NCBI GenBank assembly: GCA_913060975.1 | Contig: CAJXVC010000008.1 | Location: forward strand, 124,001-188,000 | Direction: 5' to 3' | Origin: an uncultured Gammaproteobacteria bacterium | Lineage (GTDB): Bacteria; Pseudomonadota; Gammaproteobacteria; Pseudomonadales; Pseudohongiellaceae | Length of the DNA: 64,000 bases | Part shown: positions 46,138 to 57,003 of the stretch, one piece after another | Numbering within the stretch: the stretch's first letter is position 1 | Layout: each line of letters begins with the position of its first letter | Program-made: the position numbers and the translations under genes | The notes under the pieces: model-generated | The model's input: only the letters and a program-made list of their open reading frames with translations | What the model was told of the DNA's origin: nothing | The model's database searches: none

Positions 46138-48234
46138 ATGACCGATTTATCCAAGTATAGAAACATAGGTATTTTCGCCCACGTTGACGCCGGTAAGACC
46201 ACAACCACAGAGCGAATTCTTAAACTGACCGGCAAGATCCACAAAACCGGCGAAGTACATGACGGCGAGTCCACCACGGACTTCATGGATCAGGAAAAAG
46301 AGCGCGGAATCACTATTCAGTCTGCAGCGACCACCTGTTTCTGGAAGGATCATCGCCTGAATATCATTGATACCCCGGGCCACGTTGACTTCACTGTCGA
46401 AGTGTATCGCTCTCTTAAAGTATTGGATGGTGGTGTTGGTGTATTTTGCGGCTCCGGCGGTGTAGAACCCCAGTCTGAGACCAACTGGCGTTATGCCAAT
46501 GACTCGGAAGTCTCGCGCATCATTTTCGTCAACAAACTGGACCGCGTAGGCGCAGACTTCCTGCGGGTTGTGGGCCAGGTCGAAGAAATTCTGGGCGCGA
46601 ACCCATTGGTTATGGTTTTACCCATTGGTATCGAAGACGATTTCATTGGCCTCGTTGACCTTCTCACCCGCAAAGCCCACGTCTGGCCAGATCCGAATAA
46701 TCGCGAAGTATTTGAACTTCGCGACGTGCCTGAAGATATGGTGGATCAAGTCGAAGAATGGCGCGAGAAGCTGATCGAAACCGCCGTTGAGCAAGATGAC
46801 GATCTGATGGAAGCCTATCTGGACGGCCAAGAGCCCTCCATCGATGACATCAAGCGCTGCATCCGCAAAGGCACCATCGCGCTGGACTTCTTCCCGACTT
46901 ATTGCGGCTCTGCGTTCAAGGACAAGGGCGTGCAACTGGTTCTGGATGCCGTCGTTGATTTCTTGCCTGACCCAACCCAGGTCGACGCTCAAGAGCTGAT
47001 GGATGAGGCAGGCGAACCGACTGGTGAAGTCGCCAAGGTGGATGCGAATGAGCCATTCCGCGCTCTGGCATTCAAGATCATGGATGACCGTTATGGCGCC
47101 CTGACCTTTATTCGCGTGTATTCAGGCAAGATCAACAAAGGCGATACCATCCTGAATTCGTTTACCGGCAAGACCGAGCGTGTTGGTCGTATGGTAGAGA
47201 TGCATGCCAATGACCGTAATGAGTTTGAGAGCGCGCAAGCTGGCGACATCTTTGCCATTGTCGGCATGAAGAATAACGTCCAGACAGGCCATACCCTCTG
47301 CAGCCCTGATCATCCGTGCACACTGGAACCCATGGTATTCCCGGAACCGGTTATTTCTATTGCCGTCGCACCAAAAGACAAGAGCAGTGTCGAAAAAATG
47401 AGTATTGCGATTGGCAAAATGGTCGCGGAAGATCCTTCCTTCCAGGTTGAGACCGACGAAGATTCCGGCGAAACCATCCTCAAGGGAATGGGTGAGCTGC
47501 ACCTTGATATTAAAGTCGACATCCTCAAGCGTACTTACGGCGTCGAGCTGGATGTAGGTGCACCGCAAGTAGCCTACCGTGAAACGATCACTCAGGAGAT
47601 CGAGGACAGCTACACGCACAAGAAGCAGTCTGGTGGTTCAGGACAGTTCGGCAAGATCGACTACCGTATCAAGCCCGGCGAACCCGGCAGCGGCTTTGCG
47701 TTCACTTCAACTGTCGTTGGCGGTAACGTACCAAAAGAGTTCTTCCCGGCTATTGAAAAAGGCTTCGAGGGTATGCTGGAACACGGCCCTATTGCCGGCT
47801 TCCCGGTACTCGACATTGAAGTTGAGCTCTTTGATGGCGGCTTCCACGCCGTGGATTCGTCAGCAGTCGCCTTTGAGATTGCTGCCAAGGGCGCATATCG
47901 GCAGTCAATGCCGAAAGCGGCACCGCAGCTAATCGAGCCGATCATGAAGGTCGACGTATTCACGCCAGAAGATCACGTAGGTGATGTGATCGGCGATTTG
48001 AACCGTCGCCGCGGCATGATCAAGAGCCAGGAACCGGGCCCCACTGGTGTTCGCATCAAAGCCGAAGTTCCTCTTGCAGAGATGTTCGGCTACATCGGCC
48101 AACTGCGGACCATGACCTCCGGTCGTGGTCAGTTCTCCATGGAGTTCGCGCACTATCTGCCTTGTCCACAGTCGGTTTCTGACGCTGTGGTTGAAGCAGA
48201 AAAAGAAAGACAGGAAAGAAAAGCCAAAGGCTAA
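46138..48234 (+). CDS. fusA: Elongation factor G, second-copy type (EF-G2)
   Basis: 698 residues from the ATG at 46138; a TTG four codons earlier is in frame but less likely. The GTPase motifs are complete: [11 protein letters not shown] (P loop), [10 protein letters not shown] (switch I), DTPGHVDF and [10 protein letters not shown]. Domains II-V follow the normal EF-G plan. EF-G drives ribosome translocation and, with RRF, recycling. Two points mark it as the paralogue found beside the main EF-G in pseudomonad-type bacteria: sequence character ([30 protein letters not shown]) and its position outside the usual rpsL-rpsG-fusA-tuf operon. Such paralogues can be specialised for recycling or stress. 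A terminator follows. Confidence 0.92.
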   Translation: MTDLSKYRNIGIFAHVDAGKTTTTERILKLTGKIHKTGEVHDGESTTDFMDQEKERGITIQSAATTCFWKDHRLNIIDTPGHVDFTVEVYRSLKVLDGGVGVFCGSGGVEPQSETNWRYANDSEVSRIIFVNKLDRVGADFLRVVGQVEEILGANPLVMVLPIGIEDDFIGLVDLLTRKAHVWPDPNNREVFELRDVPEDMVDQVEEWREKLIETAVEQDDDLMEAYLDGQEPSIDDIKRCIRKGTIALDFFPTYCGSAFKDKGVQLVLDAVVDFLPDPTQVDAQELMDEAGEPTGEVAKVDANEPFRALAFKIMDDRYGALTFIRVYSGKINKGDTILNSFTGKTERVGRMVEMHANDRNEFESAQAGDIFAIVGMKNNVQTGHTLCSPDHPCTLEPMVFPEPVISIAVAPKDKSSVEKMSIAIGKMVAEDPSFQVETDEDSGETILKGMGELHLDIKVDILKRTYGVELDVGAPQVAYRETITQEIEDSYTHKKQSGGSGQFGKIDYRIKPGEPGSGFAFTSTVVGGNVPKEFFPAIEKGFEGMLEHGPIAGFPVLDIEVELFDGGFHAVDSSAVAFEIAAKGAYRQSMPKAAPQLIEPIMKVDVFTPEDHVGDVIGDLNRRRGMIKSQEPGPTGVRIKAEVPLAEMFGYIGQLRTMTSGRGQFSMEFAHYLPCPQSVSDAVVEAEKERQERKAKG

Positions 48235-48260
48235 GTTAAGCCTTATTGCTTGAAACAAAA

Positions 48261-48296
48261 AGGCCCCGATAGAGTGATTTATCGGGGCCTTTTTTG
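48261..48296 (+). terminator. Rho-independent terminator of the EF-G gene
   Basis: A 10-bp perfect stem, AGGCCCCGAT (48261-48270) with ATCGGGGCCT (48281-48290), 10-base loop, then a run of T. It lies 26 bp after the stop codon. A string of A before the stem gives a T run on the opposite strand as well, so it could also stop transcription coming from the kinase gene. Confidence 0.9.
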
Positions 48297-48425
48297 TGAC
48301 TACCCAGCCGGGAAATTCTCCCATACACCACTAACGGGTAAACCCTGACTGTTTTTCCAGGCAATTCTGAACGCACGATTTAGCAACTATAGAAACGGAG
48401 CCCGGGCCTGCTTGACTTCATTTTT

Positions 48426-50141
48426 TCATGCGACATTGTTCAGAGCATCTGCGACAAATCTTGTTAGCTCTTCGCGACTGAATGGTTTTTGCAGCAGACG
48501 CGTTATCCCCAGTTTTTCCAGAGTAGCCCGGTCTGCTTCGGAAAAATAGCCAGACGAAACAATAATTGGCAACTCTGGCAGCAATTGCCGGACTTGTTCG
48601 CTCAGCTCAACACCAGTCATCCCTGGCATGGCCAGATCGCATATCATAAGATCGAAGGATTGTGGATCCTCGAACAGCTGACGCAGTGCTGACTCTGGCG
48701 ATGACGCTTCGTGCACCACAAAACCGCTACGAGCCAGAATCGCTTTCAACACGCCGCGCACCATATCTTCATCATCCACCACCAACACATGCCTGGGAGA
48801 GGTGTTTGCCTGAGTTGAAACGACTTCAGCAGATTGAGCGGCATGAGTGCTCTCATTCTTCGTAGCTACAGGCAGGTAGATGTGAAAACACGTGCCACTC
48901 TTGCCGTCAGAATCCACCTCGATGCGCCCGTTCATCGCGTTTATCAGCCGGTGTACAATTGACAAACCTAGTCCTGCGCCATCACCTATCTGCTTAGTCG
49001 TGAAAAAAGGATCAAAGATGCGTTCCTTGACATCGGCAGGAATACCGTGCCCGGTGTCACAGATATCTATTCGAATATCGTCGTTCCCGTTGGCGCCGAT
49101 TATGCCCCAGGTCAAAGTGCCACCCCGAGGCATAGCGTGACAAGCATTAGTACCAAGATTCATCAGTATTTGGTGCAATTCATCGGGATCTGAAAGTGCG
49201 CATATATTGTCATCGTCGATCGCATAACTGAATTCAATGGCAGCCGGGGCTGAACTGCGGAGCAAGCCGGCAACTTCGCGTAATACTGGAACGACGGATA
49301 CAGGTTGAAAACCACTGCCCTCTTTATTCTGAGTATAATCGAGAATACGACGGACCAGTTGCTTGGCACGCTCCGCAGAGCGAATGACTGAGTCCAGATG
49401 TCGTCTCTGCGGACTTTCGACCTCCGCATCATCGCGCGCCTGCTCGCTTGCCACCAGAATGGGCACCAGCAAATTATTGAAATCATGCGCAATGCCTGCC
49501 GCCAGTGTACCCAATGCACTCTGCTTCTGGCTCAACAGAATCTGCTCCTGGAGTCCTTCACGCTCTTCCATAATGCGAGTCAATCGTTGATTGGAATCAC
49601 CGAGCGCCTCTACCGTATCGCCAAGTCGCCGCAAGAGTTCGGCAAGCGCAAGCGAAAGCAACATAGCAATGAATAGCAATGAACCTGCCGAACCGAGCCA
49701 GGAAACCGCGCTATAGGTTATATCTTGTTCAGGGAAAAAACTGATTGAGTTACGCCAGGGAAGCAGGAAAACATTGCTGACAGTAACCACTACCAGCAGG
49801 CCTATCCCGAAAAATGCCCCCCGGTAACCAAAGAACAGAGCCGCCAGAATTGGTACGGCGAGCAACCACATTATTCCGGCACCAATTGGGCCCAATATGA
49901 ACAATAACAACAGCGCGAACAAAAACCAGGCCCCGAGAAAAAGACTGGCGCGAACTCTAAAGGGCAGGGAGCGTGCTAGAGCGAGAATTAGAATTCCTGC
50001 CCATACGATTGTGTCGGCGATTACCAATAAACCCAGATCGCTAGACCACGCCGCCCACACACCCGGCAGATAGGCAATCGTGGCAAGCACAAGAGCCGCC
50101 CATAGCGTGCTCTGTAGTATGCGTTCGCGCCAAAGATCCAT
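48426..50141 (-). CDS. Hybrid sensor histidine kinase with C-terminal receiver
   Basis: 571 residues. Five to six membrane segments occupy residues ~12-170 (no large periplasmic domain), then a coiled region, the phosphoacceptor H219 (LAAGIAHDFNNLLVPI, the NtrB-like HDFNN form), an ATPase domain (N box MNLGTNACHAM, DTGHGIP, GAGLGLSIVHRL) and a receiver with D502 (LMICDLAMPGMTG) and PFSREEL after the conserved Lys. No DNA-binding partner gene is adjacent, so the signal must pass to a regulator elsewhere, or the receiver modulates the kinase. AAGGAAG lies before the ATG. It is different in H-box type from the kinase at 25818, so the two are not recent duplicates. Confidence 0.9.
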   Translation of the reverse strand: MDLWRERILQSTLWAALVLATIAYLPGVWAAWSSDLGLLVIADTIVWAGILILALARSLPFRVRASLFLGAWFLFALLLLFILGPIGAGIMWLLAVPILAALFFGYRGAFFGIGLLVVVTVSNVFLLPWRNSISFFPEQDITYSAVSWLGSAGSLLFIAMLLSLALAELLRRLGDTVEALGDSNQRLTRIMEEREGLQEQILLSQKQSALGTLAAGIAHDFNNLLVPILVASEQARDDAEVESPQRRHLDSVIRSAERAKQLVRRILDYTQNKEGSGFQPVSVVPVLREVAGLLRSSAPAAIEFSYAIDDDNICALSDPDELHQILMNLGTNACHAMPRGGTLTWGIIGANGNDDIRIDICDTGHGIPADVKERIFDPFFTTKQIGDGAGLGLSIVHRLINAMNGRIEVDSDGKSGTCFHIYLPVATKNESTHAAQSAEVVSTQANTSPRHVLVVDDEDMVRGVLKAILARSGFVVHEASSPESALRQLFEDPQSFDLMICDLAMPGMTGVELSEQVRQLLPELPIIVSSGYFSEADRATLEKLGITRLLQKPFSREELTRFVADALNNVA

Positions 50142-50776
50142 ACTTGTAGCTTCCTTTAATTCTGCCTTTTGGGGGTATTTAGTCTAAAGCGGGAAATTCG
50201 CTTGCGTAGTGCTTCTAACCTTCATTGTGATCCTGCAGTGGGTTACTACCTGTGCAAGCAGGGACACCGTGGAATTCGAGGAAATCCCGAGGCGCATCTG
50301 AAACAGTGGATTCCGGACACAATAGCCAGAGTTTAATTAACAGTTAGTCAGGAGCCCGCAAACTTTCACGCTTGCGCTCAACCAGTTTAGAAAGCAAACA
50401 GCAGTTCTGGCTACCATAGCGCTTACCACTACCGGCCAATTATACCCGGTAATAGTGTGGGCATATTGCTTTCTCTCTTCCGCTTTCAGCACCAATATTA
50501 CGACCAAACGCTTACTACACTGCAGCCGAAATTCAGTATGCAGCGCCCTAATTCCATAATCCCACCTTTTTTTAGTGACTGAAATGATTGATTACCGCAG
50601 GCGATCCTCGCGCGAAAAAACCACCAGAGATTCGTTGCCCTTATGCATGCCCCTATTGGGAAATTACTCTGGGTTTTCTGAATCCATTTGTCCCGAACTT
50701 GTTAACTGCGCGACAATCGGCAAGCAGCAGACTGTAGGGATGTTACGAACCGATCCCAGGACACCGGGTCAAACAT
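50142..50776. other. 635-bp divergent intergenic region
   Basis: It lies between the kinase gene and the SLT-like gene. An open frame at 50575-50946 has no ribosome site and runs into the next gene in another frame. I see no terminator or recognised operator; it probably holds only promoters. Confidence 0.35.
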
Positions 50777-51868
50777 ATGAAAACACTGCGCCTGATCACA
50801 ACAGTAATACTGCTCACAGCACCGACCGGCTTTGCAGCGGATGCCCAGAACGGCTGGCGCAGTGTGGTACGCGCCACGCCGTATTGGGAAAGCAAGGGAG
50901 TCGCCGCCAACCTCACGACAGTCAGGCACTGGGTTCTGTTCAGTGAAAGCTATTGTGCCAACCCTGATCGCCATTTGTTGCTGGATTACCGGTGGCGCTT
51001 TCTGGGCTATATCGATGACGGCGCAACCGCCGCTGAAACCAATGACCGACTTAACACCACCCGCCAGCGCTTGGCCGAAGAGGGGCGTATACAGGATTGG
51101 CATGCGGGCGGTCAGGAAACGTTGGGCTATCCTTTTGCAATTTCCTGTGACCAGCCGTTTGTACAGATGCATGAAGCTATTGCCCGGTTGACCGGTGATG
51201 CGGAAGGTTCCCGCATCTGGGGCAGTTGGGACGGTATTGATGTGGGCGCTGAAAATGCACAAGTCTCCCTCCTGCAACTCTTTCACGAGGTTGTCGATCA
51301 TCGGCGGGAACAAGGGCGATTTACATTTCCCGATACAACGATACCCACTTTCCTGGGCAAGGTGCTAATCGAAAGCAGCGTCATAAAAGAGGCGGAATCT
51401 GCGACCGGCGCCTTGGGCATCATGCAACTGAGCCGGCAAGTGCTGAACGATTGCCGTATTCCCGAACGCTTTTATCTGCATCGTATCGTCCAGGTGGATT
51501 GCGCATTAAATCTGGTCGAGCAGAATCACCGGAATCTTCGCCCCCGATTCAACGACCGGTTCGGGCATCTGCCAACAGACAAGCAAGACCGGTTATACGG
51601 TCTGCTACTCACACAAACTTATCTGATCGGTGTCGGGCGAAGCATTGAGTTACTTCAGGATGAGGAATTGGGCGCCGCCGCCCGCTACTTTGCCGCCAAC
51701 CACGACGACTTCAGCGCCGAAGACATCATGACCGGGCTCATCTACCACAATCTGGGGCGCAAGGATCTCGGCCTTTTGAGCCTGTACTATGTGATCGATG
51801 CCGGGCTGGCACAGGCAGCACTGTGTGCAATCGGCACCATGGCCGACGACGCCTGGTGCTCGTTGTGA
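50777..51868 (+). CDS. Exported DUF1402-like protein with a lytic-transglycosylase-like motif
   Basis: 363 residues with a signal peptide (MKTLRLITTVILLTAPTGFA). The C-terminal half holds KVLIESSVIKEAESATGALGIMQLS. The ES...S.TGA.GIMQLS pattern resembles the goose-type lysozyme/SLT fold with the catalytic Glu in the ES pair. It ends with two conserved-looking cysteines (ALCAIG, AWCSL), and others occur earlier (SYCANPD, ISCDQP). Overall it resembles DUF1402-type exported proteins. If active, it would cleave peptidoglycan in the periplasm. The following esterase gene starts 71 bp downstream, so the two may be co-transcribed. The activity is inferred from one motif. Confidence 0.7.
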   Translation: MKTLRLITTVILLTAPTGFAADAQNGWRSVVRATPYWESKGVAANLTTVRHWVLFSESYCANPDRHLLLDYRWRFLGYIDDGATAAETNDRLNTTRQRLAEEGRIQDWHAGGQETLGYPFAISCDQPFVQMHEAIARLTGDAEGSRIWGSWDGIDVGAENAQVSLLQLFHEVVDHRREQGRFTFPDTTIPTFLGKVLIESSVIKEAESATGALGIMQLSRQVLNDCRIPERFYLHRIVQVDCALNLVEQNHRNLRPRFNDRFGHLPTDKQDRLYGLLLTQTYLIGVGRSIELLQDEELGAAARYFAANHDDFSAEDIMTGLIYHNLGRKDLGLLSLYYVIDAGLAQAALCAIGTMADDAWCSL

Positions 51869-51939
51869 ACGGCGGTTTTGTTTTGCGGGCGATTCAGGGT
51901 TTAATAGAGTCGGTATTCAATAACAAGACGGGGCAAATA

Positions 51940-52752
51940 ATGATAATAAAAATCGGAAAATCTCTGTTCTTTCTTCTCTTATGCACCACGCTTATCGCTA
52001 CAAATATGGTGTATGCCGACCGACAAGAAAGCGATGACGAGCGCATGATTAATGACCCACGCGTCCAGCATCGCAGCTACGTTTTCGAAGCTACTGGTGA
52101 AGAGATCCCTTACGCGCTGTTCGTCCCAAGCAGCTACGACCCCGATCAGCCGACGCCCATGATTCTTTCCTTGCACGGCCTGGGTCGCAGCTATGATTGG
52201 CTAATGGGTTACGACGAGTATCTCAACTACGCAGAGGAAGGCGGATTTATCGTCGCCACCGCATTGGGCTATATACGTCGTGGCTGGTATGGGACGCAGC
52301 CACTGGATGATCCCGAAGATGCCAACTACAGTGAGCAGGATGTCATGAATGTCTTGTCACTGGTACGTGACGAATTCAATGTCGATGACAATCGAATTTA
52401 TTTATGGGGACACTCCATGGGTGGCGCAGGAACTTTTCATCTCGCCAAGAAACATCCTGATCTGTGGGCAGCCATTGCAGTCGCTGCACCTGCGCCGCGC
52501 GCCAGCCAGTCTCCCGATGATCTGGAACTGTTTCAACACATGCCGGTTCTGGTGATTCACGGCGATGATGATCAGACCGTTCCTGTGGACGTCAGCCGGT
52601 CCTGGGTCACGCGCATGGAAGAATTGGGTATGCAACACCTCTATGTAGAAGTTGCTGGCGGTGACCACTCTCTTATTGTTTCCCAGACGCCGAAGAACAT
52701 GAAGAAGATAGTGGATTTCTTCAATATCACCAGAAAACACTATCGCCAATAG
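51940..52752 (+). CDS. Exported alpha/beta hydrolase, esterase or peptidase type
   Basis: 270 residues from the ATG at 51940, chosen because it begins a signal peptide (MIIKIGKSLFFLLLCTTLIA, cleavage near VYAD) and has GGGGC upstream; the frame is open further upstream into the previous gene. The alpha/beta hydrolase core is clear: ILSLHGLGRSYDWLM (oxyanion HG), the nucleophile elbow GHSMGGAG (Ser), the acid region VIHGDDDQTVP, and the catalytic His in GGDHSLI. It belongs to the prolyl-oligopeptidase / dienelactone / PHB-depolymerase-like group (COG4099 type). The substrate is unknown; probably an ester in the periplasm. Confidence 0.85.
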   Translation: MIIKIGKSLFFLLLCTTLIATNMVYADRQESDDERMINDPRVQHRSYVFEATGEEIPYALFVPSSYDPDQPTPMILSLHGLGRSYDWLMGYDEYLNYAEEGGFIVATALGYIRRGWYGTQPLDDPEDANYSEQDVMNVLSLVRDEFNVDDNRIYLWGHSMGGAGTFHLAKKHPDLWAAIAVAAPAPRASQSPDDLELFQHMPVLVIHGDDDQTVPVDVSRSWVTRMEELGMQHLYVEVAGGDHSLIVSQTPKNMKKIVDFFNITRKHYRQ

Positions 52753-52827
52753 CCGTCTTTCTCATCCGAAGAGAAGCGCGCATGCATGCAACCAGGGTAG
52801 TGCGATGGGCGCGTTAAATCCAGACCG

Positions 52828-52854
52828 AAAAAAGCCGGGGCGAGCCCCGGCTTT
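52828..52854 (-). terminator. Rho-independent terminator of the TonB-receptor gene
   Basis: A 10-bp perfect stem AAAGCCGGGG (52831-52840) with CCCCGGCTTT (52845-52854) and a 4-base loop. The minus strand reads six or more T after the stem, so it terminates the receptor gene (3' end 52939). It may also stop the esterase transcript coming from the other side. Confidence 0.88.
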
Positions 52855-52938
52855 GCGATTAACTCTGCCAACCTTTTCTACATTCATAATCAGCACTCGA
52901 CAGTTCACTCTCTCGAGTGATGCGCCAGAGGCTAGCCC

Positions 52939-55845
52939 CTAGTTGTTTGGACGCCATTCCAATGAAGCCCACATCTGACGACCCCACGGTGTAGAGAGTC
53001 GTGTCTCAAAACCACCGAGGATCGGCAACTGCTGCGGGCGCTCTTCGAAGATGTTGTTCACACCTGCAGAAATGGTCCATTCGCTATCCCAGAAACTGTC
53101 CATAATATAGGTGTAGCGAATATTGGTCCGTGATTCACCGTGAATGATGTTGTTGGCAGGTCCCTGCCAGCCATCACCGTAGTTATCAAACACGCTGTCA
53201 TCGAAAATCACTTCATCCCAATAGTTGGTTGAGACGGATGCGCTGTGATTGTTCATGAACCAGTTCAGACGCAGGTTGTACTTCATCTGCGGCAGTGGAG
53301 GTGCGATACCGGTATCGGCATTCTGGAAACCCAGTGCCTGCTTGCGGCCACCAAAGAGGTCCTGATAGTCGTAAGCATCGTAGTAGGTTACCGACCACTG
53401 GGCATCGAAGGTACCCCAGTTCTCTGTGGACCAGCGATAATCAAGACGGGCATCGTACAAATCAATCCACACAGAGGAGATATTCTGTGCTTGACTGAAG
53501 ATACGATCCAGCTCGAAGTTGGTAAAGCGCACCACCGGATTACCATTCTGGTTAGCCCGCTGTGCATACCAGGCTTCCGCTTGCGCACGTGTGGCTGAGC
53601 CTGGTGTTGGGTCATAAGCACCCTCAGCAATACCAGTGTCGCGTAGGAAGTTCTGGAATTCGAAAGCCACAGTATCCTGTTCGGTCAGCGTACGAATACG
53701 GTTGGTGTACTCGATCTCCTGATAATCCAGACTGACCTCGAAGCCATCCAGTACGCCGGAAGGCTGCCAGGTGAAACCAACATTCTGAATTGTTGATTCT
53801 TCCGGCTGCAGGTTTGGATTACCTGAAGAGCAGCGCGTACTACCAGTCATCGGACGACCGGTGAACTGGTCAGTACCGGAGAAGGTTTCCAAACAGTTTT
53901 CGTTCGGGACAAATGGACGCGCCTGTTCTGGAGTTGGTGCCAGGAAGCTCTCACCCCATGAACCACGCAATGCCAATTCCGGAGTCACTTCCCAACGTAA
54001 GGCCACTTTGGGGGTGGTTGCATCAAGACCGAAGTCGGTGAACTTTTCATGGCGCACAGCGAACTGGGCATCAATGTTCTCCCACAACGGAACCTCTACC
54101 TCGAGAAACACCGCCTTTACTTCTGACTGGAAGGTTTCGTCCTGTGGTGTGGGTGCACCTATAGCGGTGTTGTAGTCATGCCCGGCGGCATCCAGTGGTA
54201 CAGCGTAATTTTCGTTACGCTGATCCCGCCACTGAAAGCCGGCCGCCATCAGCATTGGTCCTGCCCACAGGTCGATGACCTCGCCGTTAGCAGCTATTTC
54301 AAAGATATCCAGATAATCCCGATCACTCAGGACATTATCCTGAACCTCAAATAGCCAACGGGTTAGCTCCTGGCTATTGGCATGAATGGCAGGGTCGTGT
54401 CCCGGGAACCGGGGATCGGCAGAACCGAAGGGGTTCCAGTATTCATTGCCATTGGGGCCACCTTGGCCTTGCAATGCCAATTGCAGCTTACCCAAATGCA
54501 TGGACCGCGAGTCGCTAGCCACCTTGCGTTCATTGTCTGCGTAATAGGCATAGCCACTCCAGGTATCACTGATTTCGAAGTTCGCAGAGAACTTGTAGCG
54601 ATTGTTCTGAGTATGCGTTTCAAACTCGCGCGAGCCGCTAATGTCATCGATGTGATCAGGGCGGTGGGTATATGCCTCCGTGATCATACGCCAGTTCCAG
54701 GGTGATACATCCATACCCCAGGGATTGGCCGGATGATCATCACGCACCAGCAGCACACGACGGTTATTGGTGGATGTCGCCGTGGTCGAAGTGGTTCGTC
54801 CATCTGAAATGCGATAGCTGTTCAACGCGGTAAAATTAAAATTCAGCCAGTCAGTGGCTTCCCACTGTAGCGAGTTATAGAGGTTATAAGCCGTTTGCTC
54901 GGTACGATAGGCAAACTGCTTGGTGTACTCGAAACGGCAAGCGGTGCCGTTATTGGTGAGCACCCCGGACGGCGTGTTGAAAGCGCCTTTGCCGTGCGCA
55001 GGCGAGCCTTCGTTAAAAGTACCACACGCCGGATCAACCATGGTTGGGCCCACATTAGTACCGCCGTGGAACTGATACAGGTTCACACCGGGGTCGGCGC
55101 CAGCTGTCTCTCGCCACACGCCCGGGTTTCCGGAAGTGGAAGAGCCATTGTCCATCTCCCATTCACGCAGGCGCTCGTACTGCATCAGTGGCGTCGCAGC
55201 GGTATAGTCAGCAGCACCTACGTAGTTGATTCCATTATCGAAAGACTTACCCCAGATAAAACTGGCTTTCATGTCTTCCATGGTATTTTCTTCGTCCACT
55301 TGATAATAAGTGCGAGCACGAAAGCCATCGAATTCCTTGATAGGAATCATATTCACGACACCGGCAACAGCATCGGAACCGTATAAAGCCGAACCACCGT
55401 CGAGGACGATTTCGAGACGTTCAACTGCGATATCCGGAATGGAGGTGTTGACCGCGGGGTCAATCATGCGCACCCCGTCAACCAATTGCAAAGTTGAGTT
55501 CTCACCCAGCCCCCGCAGGTTAAAACTCGCACCAACAGCATCCTGGGCACCATCCTGGCTAGCCAATACGTTGGCTACCACGTCGGTGTTCTGGGTAAAT
55601 GTGAGATCGCGAATATAGGTAGCCATACTTGGCGCACCTGATTCGTAGAGTTCAGCCTGAGTGACTGTGGAAACATTGGCATCTTCAGCAAAGGCTGAGT
55701 TGCGGATATAGGAACCCGTTACGACTACTTCTTCAATGTCTTCTGAGTCTTCTTGCGCCTGTACCAGGGCTGGTACAAGGAGTGGTGCAGCTACGCACGC
55801 ATGGATTAAGCAGCGCAGGTACCCGCGCTTACTAAGTGGGGACAT
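52939..55845 (-). CDS. TonB-dependent outer-membrane receptor
   Basis: 968 residues with a signal peptide (about 1-30, ending VQAQ) and a TonB-box region EEVVVTGSYIR just after it. The plug domain (about 50-170) has SFNLRGLGENSTLQLVDGVR and the terminal plug motif ALYGSDAVAGVVNMI. A 22-strand barrel follows, ending WGRQMWASLEWRPNN. The NNIFEERPQQLP segment near the end is typical of this subgroup. Such receptors use TonB-ExbBD energy to import siderophores, vitamins, peptides or sugars; the ligand cannot be told, and no linked periplasmic or inner-membrane transporter gene is present. GGAGAGAA precedes the ATG. It is a single gene with its own terminator. Confidence 0.93.
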   Translation of the reverse strand: MSPLSKRGYLRCLIHACVAAPLLVPALVQAQEDSEDIEEVVVTGSYIRNSAFAEDANVSTVTQAELYESGAPSMATYIRDLTFTQNTDVVANVLASQDGAQDAVGASFNLRGLGENSTLQLVDGVRMIDPAVNTSIPDIAVERLEIVLDGGSALYGSDAVAGVVNMIPIKEFDGFRARTYYQVDEENTMEDMKASFIWGKSFDNGINYVGAADYTAATPLMQYERLREWEMDNGSSTSGNPGVWRETAGADPGVNLYQFHGGTNVGPTMVDPACGTFNEGSPAHGKGAFNTPSGVLTNNGTACRFEYTKQFAYRTEQTAYNLYNSLQWEATDWLNFNFTALNSYRISDGRTTSTTATSTNNRRVLLVRDDHPANPWGMDVSPWNWRMITEAYTHRPDHIDDISGSREFETHTQNNRYKFSANFEISDTWSGYAYYADNERKVASDSRSMHLGKLQLALQGQGGPNGNEYWNPFGSADPRFPGHDPAIHANSQELTRWLFEVQDNVLSDRDYLDIFEIAANGEVIDLWAGPMLMAAGFQWRDQRNENYAVPLDAAGHDYNTAIGAPTPQDETFQSEVKAVFLEVEVPLWENIDAQFAVRHEKFTDFGLDATTPKVALRWEVTPELALRGSWGESFLAPTPEQARPFVPNENCLETFSGTDQFTGRPMTGSTRCSSGNPNLQPEESTIQNVGFTWQPSGVLDGFEVSLDYQEIEYTNRIRTLTEQDTVAFEFQNFLRDTGIAEGAYDPTPGSATRAQAEAWYAQRANQNGNPVVRFTNFELDRIFSQAQNISSVWIDLYDARLDYRWSTENWGTFDAQWSVTYYDAYDYQDLFGGRKQALGFQNADTGIAPPLPQMKYNLRLNWFMNNHSASVSTNYWDEVIFDDSVFDNYGDGWQGPANNIIHGESRTNIRYTYIMDSFWDSEWTISAGVNNIFEERPQQLPILGGFETRLSTPWGRQMWASLEWRPNN

Positions 55846-57003
55846 AGGTTCTCTCCAGTTCTGTTTAATTTTTATTTATCAGAACAGAGACCAAGGGCGA
55901 TGAGACCACCTCCGAGACTCTGTTCTCTGGAGGGACTGCAAATCGGCACTACTATTTCTTGTTTTGAAGAGCGCCAATTTCCCAATGCCTGACCTCCCCT
56001 GGAGGCCAAGCAGCAAGAGTTTACCCCTAAAGCCTTGCAAAGCAACCCATTATTTTCGTAGGGAATTTCGAGCGCTCGATCTTACTTTTCACAGAACATT
56101 AGAGTACGAAGAGTCAGCTCTCACACATAATAATTCGTGCTGCAGAGCTTTGAATCACAGTGTTTTTGACGCTTCTTAATCTGGCACTGGCGCTGCATAC
56201 CATCAGTATTTACGATGCCGGAGCACTGCCCTATTGGGCGATAAATCCGGCTCATACCAGAATCGCCAACTTCCTGACCAAAAGGTCATTATCATAGTCA
56301 AAAGACCCAAAAATGTTTACCGATTTTTCCTTTCTTGCTTAGACATCTAAAAAATTCGACTGTCTAGTAGATTTCATAGCATGGTGGCCGCAGGATATTT
56401 TTTTGGCAGTGCGCACTCTAGAGGGAGAACTTGCTTTGGATTGATCTGGCCAGAGCAGCAATTCAGCACCCTATTGGCACTCTGCTCCTTCAAGCTAGTG
56501 AACTGCTACAAGCAAAGTGTCGCCAATGTCGGTTCGCCTCAGCCTCTCAAGGGCAAGCCGCACAGTCGAAATGTCTTGTTCGTTTAAACTGCTGTGAACA
56601 ACTGGGACCATATTCGAGCCAACATCATCGTGCGGGACTCAATAAATCGTCACTGGCCCCAATAATTGACTCCAATAATTTACAGTATTGGCTAATTATT
56701 CGCCCTATCCTCGCGCAAGGACCATAGCTGAGATTGCCCTCCCTTTGTCTACACACGACCCACTGATAGAGGTGTCGTACCCGGGAATCGAGTTACTTAG
56801 ACCAGGTCACAGGTCATATTCTTTTCCGGCACCCCAAAAAAAAATCCCCGCACTCAATGAGTACGGGGATGCTTGTTTCGCGCTCTAACTACGAAGAGAC
56901 ACCGTAAATAACTGTGGCATCACTGAAGTATGCCAAGGCTATATCGCTATTTTACCAGCGTCCCAATGGCTGAGCTTATTCCTGCATGCGAAGCGAACTC
57001 AAA
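55846..57003. other. 1.16-kb region without a convincing gene
   Basis: It lies upstream of the TonB-receptor gene and downstream of the giant VCBS gene. It holds the receptor's promoter (near 55860-55960) and the VCBS gene's terminator (56836-56870). Open frames of 65-98 codons on the plus strand (55964-56179, 56381-56587, 56431-56727) lack ribosome sites, and their composition (frequent Cys, His, Gln) is not protein-like. Confidence 0.4.
56836..56870 (-). terminator. Rho-independent terminator of the giant VCBS gene
   Basis: A 12-bp stem with one mismatch (56844-56855 with 56859-56870, core CCCCGCACTC / GAGTACGGGG, loop AAT). On the minus strand nine T follow (A run at 56836-56844). It is 134 bp beyond the gene's stop codon. 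The stem is nearly identical to the hairpin at 9324-9347. Confidence 0.9.

Noticed and set aside
50440-50480. Imperfect inverted repeat CCACTACCGG / CCGGTAATAGTGTGG
   Set aside because: Interrupted stem, no T run, and far from gene ends; not enough to call a regulatory site or terminator.
56381-56888. Several plus-strand open frames of 65-98 codons
   Set aside because: No start signals, odd composition, and the last runs into the terminator of the VCBS gene.
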